A stretch of 11,825 bases of DNA, from assembly GCA_036273935.1 (NCBI GenBank), contig DASUGQ010000116.1, positions 1 to 11,825 on the forward strand, given 5' to 3'. The notes under the pieces are model-generated. The model searched no databases. It saw only the letters and a program-made list of their open reading frames with translations, and was not told where the DNA came from. Made by a program: the position numbers and the translations under genes. Of the stretch, positions 1 through 7,215 are shown piece after piece. Each line of letters starts with the position of its first letter. Positions within the stretch are counted from its first letter, which is position 1. The DNA comes from ZC4RG29 sp036273935 (GTDB lineage: Bacteria; Bacteroidota; Bacteroidia; Cytophagales; Cyclobacteriaceae).

Positions 1-10
1 GCGAATTAGC

Positions 11-30
11 AGGCGGACCTTATACCGCCT
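11..30. repeat. Short inverted repeat upstream of the integrase
   Basis: AGGCGG (11-16) and CCGCCT (25-30) form a perfect 6-bp stem around an 8-nt loop, about 100 bp before the integrase start. Neither side is followed by a T-run, so it is not a convincing intrinsic terminator. It could be an integrase or excisionase binding site or the tail structure of a gene beyond the left edge. The rest of 31-133 is A-rich with no clear promoter. Confidence 0.35.
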
Positions 31-133
31 GATCTCCCTCAAGAAAATCAAAAAAAAAGAAAATGCTCTCGAGGACAGTGATCCTTAAAGATGACATCAA
101 ATCATTTTTTGCAAAACAATAAAATCCAACGCC

Positions 134-1282
134 ATGAAAAAGAACGAAGTGAAGAAAAAGGAACCGGTAAAGTTGAGACAACGCGAGCTGGCAAATGGCA
201 ATTACACATTGTACCTCGATATCTACTGGAAAGGTCAACGCGAATATGACTATCTAAATCTTTATGTTAAAAAATCAAACAAGGCCAGCGACAATGAGCA
301 GAACAGGCAAACGCTTCTCCTAGCTGACCAAATAAGGGCACGGCGTATAATTGATCTTCAATCCGGAAAATATAAACTCAAACAGCCAAAGACAGATATT
401 AGCTTTATAGATTACTTCAACAAGCTCAAAACTGATCGTCTCAATAGCAAGGGAAATTTTGGAAACTGGGATAGCGCCTATAAGCATTTGTTGAAGTTTA
501 TGAATGGCAAAGACGTGACATTAGTTGACGTTGACGAAACCTGGCTGATGGCCTTCAGGCACTACTTGCTGCAGGATGCAAAAATTGGAGGAGGAGACAT
601 CAAGCTAAGTCAGAATTCAGCCCTCTCCTACTTCAATAAAGTTAAGGCAGCATTGAGACAGGCCTTTGAAGAAAAACTAATCCGAGAAAATCCGGCCCAG
701 CGAGTACGTGGAATAAAACCGGCGGAAACAAAACGAGAATTCTTGACTTGGGAAGAAGTGCAGAGGATATCCAAAACGAAATGCGATGTCAGGAAATTAA
801 AAGAAGCATTTCTATTCAGCATCATGACCGGTCTGCGATGGTCGGACATTATCAAGATGACCTGGTCAGAAGTCCGGGGAAGTAATGCTGAGGGATGGTA
901 CATAAGATTTCAGCAGCAAAAGACGAGAGATTACGAAGTCCTGCCGATCAAAAAGCAGGCGAGAGAACTGCTCGGTAAAAAAGGCGGAGCCGATCAACGG
1001 GTATTTATAGGTCTTAAGTACAGCAATTACACAAACATTGCATTGACACGATGGATGAAGGTATCCGGTATTGACCGGGAGATCACCTTTCATTGTGCGA
1101 GACACACTCATGCTACTCTCCTGCTCAATCAAGGCGTAGATATTTATGTTGTTTCAAAGTTACTTGGCCACAAGAACATTAAGACCACTGAGATCTATGC
1201 TAAAGTATCTCAAACAAAAAAGATTGAGGCTGTCAATAAATTACCTCAACTGGATATAGTAGATATCGGTAAACAATTATAA
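134..1282 (+). CDS. Tyrosine recombinase (site-specific integrase), Bacteroidota type
   Basis: This is an integrase that cuts and rejoins DNA through a phosphotyrosine intermediate and probably moves the surrounding island. Three domains are visible in order. Residues about 12-80 match the N-terminal arm-binding fold of Bacteroidota integrases (REL-NG-YTLYLDIYWKGQRE). Residues about 90-190 form the SAM-like core-binding domain. Residues about 203-370 form the catalytic domain. The catalytic set looks complete: R235 in TGLRWSD, the beta-hairpin lysine K263 in QQKT, H320 and R323 in HCAR, H346 in LLGHKN, and nucleophile Y355 in TTEIYAKV. The 382-residue length is normal for the family. The ATG at 134 is chosen because the arm-binding domain begins about 12 residues later; no Shine-Dalgarno is seen, as usual in this phylum. 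The stop is 2 bp before a second, degenerate recombinase, so the two are probably co-transcribed and translationally coupled. No att site or tRNA target can be placed within the window. Confidence 0.95.
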   Translation: MKKNEVKKKEPVKLRQRELANGNYTLYLDIYWKGQREYDYLNLYVKKSNKASDNEQNRQTLLLADQIRARRIIDLQSGKYKLKQPKTDISFIDYFNKLKTDRLNSKGNFGNWDSAYKHLLKFMNGKDVTLVDVDETWLMAFRHYLLQDAKIGGGDIKLSQNSALSYFNKVKAALRQAFEEKLIRENPAQRVRGIKPAETKREFLTWEEVQRISKTKCDVRKLKEAFLFSIMTGLRWSDIIKMTWSEVRGSNAEGWYIRFQQQKTRDYEVLPIKKQARELLGKKGGADQRVFIGLKYSNYTNIALTRWMKVSGIDREITFHCARHTHATLLLNQGVDIYVVSKLLGHKNIKTTEIYAKVSQTKKIEAVNKLPQLDIVDIGKQL

Positions 1283-1284
1283 CT

Positions 1285-2136
1285 ATGGCGCTGAATAAAG
1301 ATTTTATACGTCATTTCAAAAAGGTAATTACAACACGCTTATCGAAGCAGTTAAGTTGTTTCAATTATGACATAGCGCTGAAGCACGTTGAGATTTTTGC
1401 AAATGGCAATGAGGTTCCATTTGATCTGGTAGGTAGATCGTGGTTCGATAGCTTTCAGTCTTATCTCTCAAATGCGAAAGGCTTACGATCCGAAAAGCCG
1501 CTTAGCCACAATTCTGCCAATACATATTTTAGAATTGTTCTTTCGATAGCGAAGGACGCGGCAGATGAAAGGCTAATTGATCACAAAGCAATTGCCGGAA
1601 TATCAAACACAACAAGAAAAAAGCCTGGTGCATTGGGCTTGTCCCTCGATGAACTTCAACGATTGGCCAGGACACCTTGCAGGGCTGTGATGCTAAAGCG
1701 AGCCTTTCTATTTAGCTGCCTTACTGGAATTCAATGGAAGGACATCGCAATTCTCAAATGGCGTCATCTTGAACAGATGGACGGCATTTGGCAGATAAAT
1801 CTGCAAACCGAAGGAAGCGAAACATTGATCCCATTGAATACACAGGCGAGAGCGCTGCTAGGAGTTCCAGGAAATCCAAGTGAACCAATATTTAAACTTC
1901 ACTACAGTGCTGCGCTGTGTGTCAGTCTGAACCAATGGGCGTTGAAGGCTGGCGTTCTTCGGAACATCACTTTTCATTCCGCTAGACATACGTTTGGAAG
2001 AATGTTGTTGGATGAAGATATACCCATTGAGCTTGTGTCAGAGCTGCTTGGGCATAAGCATATTAAGACGACTCAAAAGCTTTTCGGTATTCCTGCAGCC
2101 GATAGAAATGACAAAGTCCTATTTACGAACTTTTAG
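1285..2136 (+). CDS. Degenerate tyrosine recombinase paralogue, probably catalytically inactive
   Basis: This 283-residue protein is clearly homologous to the integrase just upstream over the core-binding and catalytic domains. Shared anchors include LSxNSAxxYF, AFLFSxxTG, QARxLLG, ITFHxARHT and LLGHKxIKTTxx. It lacks the N-terminal arm-binding domain and starts directly with the SAM-like region. Key active-site positions are changed. The first catalytic arginine is glutamine (Q150 in TGIQWKD). The beta-hairpin lysine position reads LQTEGS with no lysine. The nucleophile position in TTQKLFGI holds leucine or phenylalanine, and no tyrosine occurs anywhere after residue 231. H231, R234 and H257 are kept. 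The frame is open to its own TAG and the fold residues are preserved, so this looks like a maintained protein rather than decay. A DNA-binding partner or regulator of the active integrase is the natural inference. Its 3' end overlaps the convergent DNA-binding gene by 18 bp. Confidence 0.9.
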   Translation: MALNKDFIRHFKKVITTRLSKQLSCFNYDIALKHVEIFANGNEVPFDLVGRSWFDSFQSYLSNAKGLRSEKPLSHNSANTYFRIVLSIAKDAADERLIDHKAIAGISNTTRKKPGALGLSLDELQRLARTPCRAVMLKRAFLFSCLTGIQWKDIAILKWRHLEQMDGIWQINLQTEGSETLIPLNTQARALLGVPGNPSEPIFKLHYSAALCVSLNQWALKAGVLRNITFHSARHTFGRMLLDEDIPIELVSELLGHKHIKTTQKLFGIPAADRNDKVLFTNF

Positions 2137-2448
2137 CATTTGACTTGCAGCCTCCTTTCGAATCTCGTGGATTGTTTTCACTCTACGGGATTCGATCCAG
2201 GCCAACAGCTCAGATTTCTTGAACATTATTTTTTTCCCGTGCTTGTAATGCGGGATCAATTTTTCGGAAGTTTTCTCGTAAACAGTGGCGACGGCTAAAT
2301 TAAGCAAGGCGGCCGCTTCCTGAATGTTAATTAGAACTGTCTGATCAGAGGATTCAATTTTATCTTCAGCCAGAATTTCCCTCAGCGTTTCTTTCAGCAA
2401 GGATTTGAACTCATCCCTGCTGTATTGAAATATCATTTCCGAATCCAT
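2119..2448 (-). CDS. Small helix-turn-helix (excisionase/MerR-like) DNA-binding protein
   Basis: This is a 109-residue protein with a winged helix-turn-helix of the excisionase-like HTH_17 kind at about residues 37-88. It reads INIQEAAALLNLAVATVYEK, then a wing with KHGKKIMFKKSELLAWI. Such proteins act as recombination directionality factors or as repressors of element genes; the sequence does not separate the two. Residues 8-30 look like an acidic amphipathic helix that may mediate dimerisation. An in-frame ATG at 2499 would add 17 residues, but the internal ATG at 2448 is preferred. The extension has no family-like content, and it would overlap the inverted repeat at 2496-2516, which is better placed as an upstream operator. 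The gene is convergent with the degenerate recombinase, overlapping it by 18 bp, and divergent from the 556-residue gene. Together with the two recombinases it forms a compact integration-control module. Confidence 0.85.
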   Translation of the reverse strand: MDSEMIFQYSRDEFKSLLKETLREILAEDKIESSDQTVLINIQEAAALLNLAVATVYEKTSEKLIPHYKHGKKIMFKKSELLAWIESRRVKTIHEIRKEAASQMLKVRK

Positions 2449-2495
2449 AATCAAATATTTTAGAACAATTACGGTGCTTAGATCATTAAAATCTA

Positions 2496-2516
2496 CCAAG
2501 GTGTGGGATACCTTGG
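2496..2516. promoter_or_regulatory. Candidate operator: 7-7-7 inverted repeat between divergent genes
   Basis: CCAAGGT (2496-2502) and ACCTTGG (2510-2516) are perfect inverted arms around a 7-bp spacer. The site lies 48 bp upstream of the ATG of the helix-turn-helix gene and about 105 bp upstream of the 556-residue gene. The spacing suits one dimeric regulator, and self-binding by the neighbouring helix-turn-helix protein is a reasonable guess. Neither side has a T-run that would make it a terminator. TACCTTTTG at 2566-2574 resembles the Bacteroidota -7 element (TAnnTTTG) for the rightward gene, but no good -33 partner is seen. Confidence 0.45.
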
Positions 2517-2620
2517 AAAAAAAATATGTGAAGCCTCCGAAAAACTGCTCACGACACGCCCCTGCTACCTTTTGTTTGTCCCGACCGACATGTAAATTAT
2601 CGGAGAATTAACCATAGCAA

Positions 2621-4291
2621 ATGGGCAAAGAAATTTTTAAATCAGCTCTCTTTGTTGGATATGAAATTGTGTTTGGTCAAAAGTACGGTGGTGACCGCCT
2701 AGATTTTCTAAAGGAAATCCCCCAGCGGGCAGTGCTTTATGAACTTGCCGGGCTGAACCTGCGCCTGCGACCCACTCTTGAAAAGCAGTTTAAGACGAGC
2801 TTCATAGATCAGGTCTCTGAGTTAAGTTATTTCTGTAAGGATGATCAAGAAATGATGCTGCCATATTACACTGCAATGCGAAAAGTAAATGCGCAATTAC
2901 AAGGCAGACGTGGAGGCAAACCAATTATGTTCAGTCGCCCTGCTAATATTTTTGCACTGCAAGAGATATTTGAGAGTCTACCTGATGTTGAGACACCAGC
3001 TTTTGAATGGAGGATGGATGATTGGGAAAATCTGTTAAAATATTATTTGTGCGTAAATGATGTTATTTCATCATATGACAGCCAAGACGAAGATCTTAGC
3101 CATCAACCTTTTGAAAAGTTAGCCGCCGGGAGCGGCTTTTTAAACGAAATGATTGTAATCAATGATCCTATATATACGATTAAAAGGTTCATCCATTTAT
3201 TTCAATACCTGGACAAGGATACTGTTCTCTCAAAGGCCGTCAATCAGCACTTCACGGATATAGGATTGTCGGCCAGCGATTTCGCAAGACACATTTTTTC
3301 AATGTGTTTTTTTCATAAAGGCAACCGTGAAGATCATAAGTTCTATTATAAGCTAGACCCTTTAAATCCGGAGCACAAAGAGTCAATTGCTGTTCTTCAG
3401 TATTTGAGTAAAAGGAGAGTCGGAAAAAAGATGCACGAGCTTGATATGATTGAGATTAGGAAGTCCCCAGTGTTTAAGGATATCCACGACTATTACGTGC
3501 TGCTCGACATGCTGTTTATAATGGACAAACTTTATGAACTATTCATTAACGATTTATGGTTTGATACGGTTAAACCAAGAGGTGTTGATATCAAACAATA
3601 TAAGAGTCGCATTGGTCTGTTCTTCGAATTATATGCTGCACAACTACTGAAGCAGACATTTGCTTTCCTTAAGTACCCTGCAATAAAGTGTCTCGATGAG
3701 TTAAAAGTCAAGATAAATGGGAACGAGGTCGAAATCGCCGATGTATATTTCCGACAAAACAGAAAGGCCTGCATCGGACAAATAAAGTCTACCGGAATCT
3801 ATGCCAAGCAACAGTACGGAACGGCGCAGTCCCTCTTTGATGTTAAAGAAGATGATCTCTATGGCGTATTTGGATTGTACCAGCTAGTCCAGAGCATAAG
3901 ATACATTCGTGACGAGGTCGAAAAATTCGATGAGACATTCCCAAAAGGTAAGCCGGTTCAAATATTTCCTGTGCTTATTGTGAATGAGAAAATTTTCCAG
4001 ACGCCGTTTATGCCGGCAATGTTCAACATGAAGTTTTCATCAGAAATAAAAAAGGAATCTTTTGGCGCTCTGGAAATAAAACCACTCACCATTATTCACA
4101 TAGCAGATATTGAACGGATAGTGCATCATGTGTCTTCAAAGAGAGTTAACTGGTGGGACCTTCTAAAGCAGAACTATTACAATTCGTTGTTTCCAAAACC
4201 CTTTAACGTCACATTGAATAGAAACAAACTCAACCCCGACTATGAGGCAGCCGAGAGAGTTCTTATCGAATTTGGTATAATAAAGCAATAA
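2621..4291 (+). CDS. Unknown 556-residue protein with a putative PD-(D/E)XK (QxK, Mrr-like) nuclease domain
   Basis: I do not recognise this protein as a named family. Residues 1 to about 325 look mostly helical and aromatic-rich, with no signal peptide or membrane segment. Residues about 327-460 show a pattern expected of a restriction-endonuclease fold: a helix with SRIGLFFELYAAQLL (E336), then a strand ending IADVYF (D374), then CIGQIKST (Q387, K389). The spacing E-x37-D-x12-Q-x-K fits PD-(D/E)XK enzymes in which glutamine replaces the glutamate of ExK, as described for Mrr-like nucleases. The following strand VQIFPVLIVNEK (about 446-457) also fits an alpha/beta core. Residues 480-556 form a further small region rich in W and Y. 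The gene stands alone, divergent from the helix-turn-helix gene and beside the integrase, which is a typical cargo position. A stand-alone anti-phage or DNA-processing nuclease is an inference. A nuclease-like fold without activity is also possible. Confidence 0.85.
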   Translation: MGKEIFKSALFVGYEIVFGQKYGGDRLDFLKEIPQRAVLYELAGLNLRLRPTLEKQFKTSFIDQVSELSYFCKDDQEMMLPYYTAMRKVNAQLQGRRGGKPIMFSRPANIFALQEIFESLPDVETPAFEWRMDDWENLLKYYLCVNDVISSYDSQDEDLSHQPFEKLAAGSGFLNEMIVINDPIYTIKRFIHLFQYLDKDTVLSKAVNQHFTDIGLSASDFARHIFSMCFFHKGNREDHKFYYKLDPLNPEHKESIAVLQYLSKRRVGKKMHELDMIEIRKSPVFKDIHDYYVLLDMLFIMDKLYELFINDLWFDTVKPRGVDIKQYKSRIGLFFELYAAQLLKQTFAFLKYPAIKCLDELKVKINGNEVEIADVYFRQNRKACIGQIKSTGIYAKQQYGTAQSLFDVKEDDLYGVFGLYQLVQSIRYIRDEVEKFDETFPKGKPVQIFPVLIVNEKIFQTPFMPAMFNMKFSSEIKKESFGALEIKPLTIIHIADIERIVHHVSSKRVNWWDLLKQNYYNSLFPKPFNVTLNRNKLNPDYEAAERVLIEFGIIKQ

Positions 4292-4673
4292 GTAAGCATA
4301 TGACTTTTTAAGACCGCGATATTCTTAACTGCGACAGAAATCTCATTGGCAAACATTCGTGTGAACTCGCAATGTATCTGAATCTACCAACATTGTTAAA
4401 ATACATAAGACAACAGCGACATAAGAAATTTGGGTTATCATGATTTGAATACAGTCAAGCGTATAGCTCACCAAAAGAACATAAGCCGGTCCGAGTTGAC
4501 AATAAATGGTTGGAATACCATCGCACACGAGCTCCCTTGTTTCGGCTGTGCTTGGATGCGTTGCATTTGAAAAAGTACTTAGTCAATCCATAAATGCAGC
4601 AACAATATATTTACCGTCTTTTATCACCGATAGTTTTACTAAAATCTGTTACCCATTACGTATCATGAAGGGA
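4292..4673. other. 382-bp stretch without a supportable gene
   Basis: This lies between the nuclease-like gene and the convergent RadC-like gene. Short open frames of 61-64 codons occur on both strands (around 4343-4700), but their translations have no family-like features and they run antisense to each other, so I do not call them. No T-tailed terminator hairpin is seen at either gene end. A weak 5-bp inverted repeat, ATGGT/ACCAT, lies near 4506-4521. The stretch could contain worn remnants of an older gene. Confidence 0.5.
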
Positions 4674-5147
4674 CTACAACAGCCCCTCATCAGCGAATGA
4701 ATAATATCCTTCACTGGTTATGATGATGTGATCAAGAACTTGAACTTCAAGAAACTTCCCGGCTTCTTTCATCTTCTTTGTTAAAGCAATATCAGCCTGA
4801 CTCGGGTTAAGATTTCCTGATGGATGATTGTGTGCCAGTATCACTCCGCATGCGTTGGCCTTGATGGCTGCGACAAAGATCAACCTGGGATCTGCAACAG
4901 TGTGAGTAGTTGTTCCGGTTGACACTTCGTAAAGGCCAATAACTTTGTGAGCCCGGTTAAGCAGAAGAACCTTAAATTGCTCTACAAACTCGATCTTATC
5001 TTCGTCCCAGTATTTCCTGAGTACAGTTTCACAATCTCGCGAAGTCGTGACCTTCGGGCGTAAAGATGCTTTTACTTTTGACTTGTAGGTGAGCTGAATC
5101 TCTGCAACTTCGAACAATGTTTTTTCATTTGTGCTTTCCATAATCAT
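4674..5147 (-). CDS. radC: RadC-like JAB/JAMM-domain protein (short, mobile-element type)
   Basis: This is a 157-residue protein made up almost entirely of the JAMM metalloprotease-like domain of the RadC family. The zinc-site signature is complete: E56 in EFVEQFKVLLLN, H106 and H108 in the run AHNHPSGNLNPS, then S116 and D119. The helix-hairpin-helix N-terminus of full-length chromosomal RadC (about 220 residues) is absent. Short RadC proteins of this kind are common on plasmids, ICEs and phages of Bacteroidota. The historical link of RadC to recombination repair is disputed, and a role in plasmid or element establishment or antidefence is the usual suggestion. Two starts are possible, 5147 (MIMEST) or 5141 (MEST); they differ by two residues. 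The start lies just below a long nested inverted repeat at 5161-5298 that should be in its leader or promoter. No upstream gene is close enough for obvious co-transcription, because the gap to the LYRG gene is 205 bp. Confidence 0.92.
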   Translation of the reverse strand: MIMESTNEKTLFEVAEIQLTYKSKVKASLRPKVTTSRDCETVLRKYWDEDKIEFVEQFKVLLLNRAHKVIGLYEVSTGTTTHTVADPRLIFVAAIKANACGVILAHNHPSGNLNPSQADIALTKKMKEAGKFLEVQVLDHIIITSEGYYSFADEGLL

Positions 5148-5160
5148 AAGAATTAAATTA

Positions 5161-5298
5161 TGGTGCGCCTCAAATGAAGGGTGGCAGGATTGTCAAAAGG
5201 AAACGGAATAATTGGAAGGCAGGCCGTAGGCAGGCGCCGTTTATGCCGTAGTCTTTTGACAAGACTCAGCATTGCCACCCGGAAGTAGGTTAGCGCCA
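5161..5298 (-). repeat. Nested inverted-repeat element, copy 1, upstream of the radC-like gene
   Basis: This is a long composite stem-loop. The outer stem is TGGTGC (5161-5166) with GCGCCA (5293-5298), including one G-U pair. The middle stem is GGGTGGCA (5179-5186) with TGCCACCC (5273-5280), a perfect 8 bp. The inner stem is TTGTCAAAAG (5190-5199) with CTTTTGACAA (5253-5262), a perfect 10 bp. The innermost stem is AAACGG (5201-5206) with CCGTTT (5237-5242). The loop contains a near-direct repeat, AAGGCAGGC/TAGGCAGGC. It ends 14-20 bp upstream of the RadC-like start. The inner arms share sequence with the element at 8138-8294 (CAAAAGGAAA-GGAATA and CCGTTTAT-GCCG), so the two are related copies. 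Strand is given as that of the gene it precedes. Confidence 0.85.
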
Positions 5299-5352
5299 GA
5301 ATTTAAGTCGGATATGGGAAGGACAACAGAACTATTGAAAATGGACGTTAAG

Positions 5353-6099
5353 CTATAATTCTAAGTAATCATGCAAACTCAAGTCTGCTTTAAGTGACGC
5401 TGTTCCTTTTAAGATATCTAGACCAGTAATATTATCGCGGGATATCGGAATCCTGACGTGGAAAGCTGATCTAAATCTTGTCCCATAGCGACCGTCAATC
5501 ATATTTTGATTATTGTAGTGATGTATAACGATGTCTCGATCGTTAGTTATAAGATCGGCTACTGCTATTCGATCGGAATCGGGATCTTTGAGAATTTTTT
5601 CAATATATAGGTTTATTGACGGTCCATATATTTTCCTGAGAACCGCCAACTGCTTTTCATAAACAGTTTTGCTTTGAGTGTTCATTCGTTGTATAGCGGT
5701 GTATAAGAAATCTTTACCATCAATGCACACGGATGACAAATCGATTTCGACCGAAATCAGTACTGGAACAGTTTTTTCCTTTGTTACGTTGTGGGTGGTT
5801 GCATAGTATTGGGCACCAAGTCGGTCAGCAAAACAGATACATGGTTCCCCTTCGATCTCCTTGGCAAAACCTGTTACCTTGCCCGTCGAAATCCATTCAG
5901 TCCTCGGTCTGGTGTCTTCTTGAGTTAAATTCACTTTTGCAATGAGTGTTGTCAGATCGTTCGTAAGATTCTTCCACATGAACGGTTGCCACTTCTGCTC
6001 AGGATTTTGACCAAGCCCATTTTCAAGAATATCTAGTATGATTTGGTCCACTCGATTCGGCGATAGTGTGATGCCTCGATATAATCGCAAAGAAGTCAT
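5353..6099 (-). CDS. Unknown 248-residue protein with LYRG start; possible ADP-ribosyltransferase-like fold
   Basis: I do not recognise a named family. The N-terminus reads MTSLRLYRG; an LYR(G) first strand with the arginine at R8 is typical of ADP-ribosyltransferase-fold enzymes, where it contacts NAD. Further on, EWISTG (68-73) could be the second (S/T) motif. CICFADRLGAQYYATTH (87-103) resembles the 'FA or S, then AxxYA' segment that follows in such folds. VPVLISVEIDLSSV (111-124) fits the next strand. I cannot place the third catalytic glutamate with confidence, so the assignment is weak. The protein looks soluble, with no signal peptide or membrane segment. The start at 6099 keeps the LYRG strand at the extreme N-terminus, as expected. 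It follows the ligase gene by only 24 bp on the same strand, so the two are probably one transcript. A toxin, an effector or a DNA-end modifier are all possible. Confidence 0.75.
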   Translation of the reverse strand: MTSLRLYRGITLSPNRVDQIILDILENGLGQNPEQKWQPFMWKNLTNDLTTLIAKVNLTQEDTRPRTEWISTGKVTGFAKEIEGEPCICFADRLGAQYYATTHNVTKEKTVPVLISVEIDLSSVCIDGKDFLYTAIQRMNTQSKTVYEKQLAVLRKIYGPSINLYIEKILKDPDSDRIAVADLITNDRDIVIHHYNNQNMIDGRYGTRFRSAFHVRIPISRDNITGLDILKGTASLKADLSLHDYLEL

Positions 6100-6123
6100 C
6101 CTAAAAAACCTTTAAGAAATATT

Positions 6124-7050
6124 CTAAACCTTATCCTTTCTCAACCCCAAAAACGAAGGATGCCTCACATGCCCGTCATCCGTAATCTCAACATATTGCA
6201 CCTGGCATGAATACTTCGGCTTCACCCAATGAAATCCCTTTTCCTTTTTCACCGGAACTTCAAGAGGGCAATCGTCAACTTCGAGTGGGTGAATTTTTGA
6301 ATGCAAACTTTTCAACAGCTCATTGGTAAATCCTGTTCCGACCTCGCCAGAGTAAACCAGTTCTCCATCAACATCTCGTGCGAGCAACAACGCACCGAAG
6401 TATTGACGGCTTGCTTTCGGATCAGTCCAACCAATAATTTTGAAATCATCCACATTTACATTCTTGATCTTAAGCCACTCCTTTGATCGCTTATCCGGAT
6501 AGTACTTACTGTCCATGCGTTTCGCGATGATCCCTTCGAGGTTGATCTTCCTGGCTTGTTCAAATAGAGCGATTCCATCGGCTTCAACATGGTCACAATA
6601 CCTGATCACATTATTTGCAGGAATGATGCGTTTCAATATTTCCTTTCTTTCAATCAGTGTCAACTTGGTGATATCCTTACCTTCGAATCGCAGGCAGTCG
6701 AACACGATAAACTGTATCGGCAGATTCTGCGTGCTCTTGTAGTTTTGAATTGCCTGGAACGATGGCATGCCATCTCTGAAAACTACAATCTCACCATCCA
6801 GAGTCGCATCGATCTTCAACTTGATCAGCTCATTGAAAATCTTAGGATAGGCTTTATTAAATGAGAGTCCGTTCCGTGAGTAAAACCGCGTATCCTTTCC
6901 GTTCAATTCAGCAATAGCCCGGTAGCCGTCCCACTTGATCTCAAACAGCCATTTGGGATTGTCAAAAGCTGGCTCATCGCTTAGGGTAGCGGTCATGGGG
7001 ATAACGAATTTCGAGAGCTTTGTGCCTCCCTCTATTTTAACAAACTTCAT
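6124..7050 (-). CDS. ligD: ATP-dependent DNA ligase, LigD ligase-domain type
   Basis: This is a 308-residue stand-alone ATP-dependent DNA ligase that seals nicks or ends through an enzyme-AMP intermediate. The nucleotidyltransferase domain shows motif I EIKWDGYR with nucleophile K39, motif Ia YSRNG (R59), motif III LDGEIVVF (E87), motif IV EGIIAKR (E172, K177) and motif V WLKIK (K194, K196). Residues about 200-305 are the OB-fold domain, with FKIIGWTD, FGALLLA and the C-terminal RHPSFLGLR. This matches the ligase domain of LigD non-homologous end-joining proteins. There is no polymerase or phosphoesterase domain here and no Ku gene in the window. Stand-alone forms occur in Bacteroidota. It is the first gene of a likely two-gene transcript with the LYRG protein (24-bp gap). 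It may serve end joining, or repair linked to the cargo genes. Confidence 0.93.
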   Translation of the reverse strand: MKFVKIEGGTKLSKFVIPMTATLSDEPAFDNPKWLFEIKWDGYRAIAELNGKDTRFYSRNGLSFNKAYPKIFNELIKLKIDATLDGEIVVFRDGMPSFQAIQNYKSTQNLPIQFIVFDCLRFEGKDITKLTLIERKEILKRIIPANNVIRYCDHVEADGIALFEQARKINLEGIIAKRMDSKYYPDKRSKEWLKIKNVNVDDFKIIGWTDPKASRQYFGALLLARDVDGELVYSGEVGTGFTNELLKSLHSKIHPLEVDDCPLEVPVKKEKGFHWVKPKYSCQVQYVEITDDGHVRHPSFLGLRKDKV

Positions 7051-7168
7051 CCGGTATTCAATTAGGAAGGAAAATTTAAATCTTTTTGGGGTGAAAACAG
7101 TCCTTCAACCGCCAATTCAAAAGAATTTCCACTGGAGTTCCAGTTGAAAAGTCCGAAAAAACGAGCAT

Positions 7169-7205
7169 AAAAAGAGGCTAAAGAGTCTTTCGAACTCCTT
7201 AGCCT
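7169..7205 (-). terminator. Intrinsic terminator of the ardC-like gene
   Basis: On the minus strand a 12-bp stem with one mismatch (arms 7194-7205 and 7175-7186, AGGCTAAGGAGT against ACTCTTTAGCCT) with a 7-nt loop is followed directly by CTTTTTAT. It lies 11 bp beyond the stop at 7216. This is the clearest intrinsic terminator in the window and separates ardC from the ligase gene downstream. Confidence 0.85.
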
Positions 7206-7215
7206 GGTTAAGTAA

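Noticed and set aside
1..133. tRNA or att site next to the integrase
   Set aside because: No cloverleaf, T-loop consensus or repeated core sequence was found; the element end may lie outside the window.
628..1132. Minus-strand open frames inside the first recombinase gene
   Set aside because: They are antisense shadows of a well-supported integrase with complete catalytic motifs.
2449..2499. N-terminal extension of the helix-turn-helix protein by 17 residues
   Set aside because: It would run into the inverted repeat that better serves as an upstream operator, and adds no family-like sequence.
4343..4700. Two short open frames (61 codons minus, 64 codons plus) in the gap between the nuclease-like and RadC-like genes
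   Set aside because: Translations show no domain or family pattern, they overlap each other in antisense around 4506-4528, and the longer one runs into the RadC-like gene.
6301..6864. Plus-strand open frames inside the ligase gene
   Set aside because: They are antisense shadows; the ligase on the other strand has all nucleotidyltransferase motifs.
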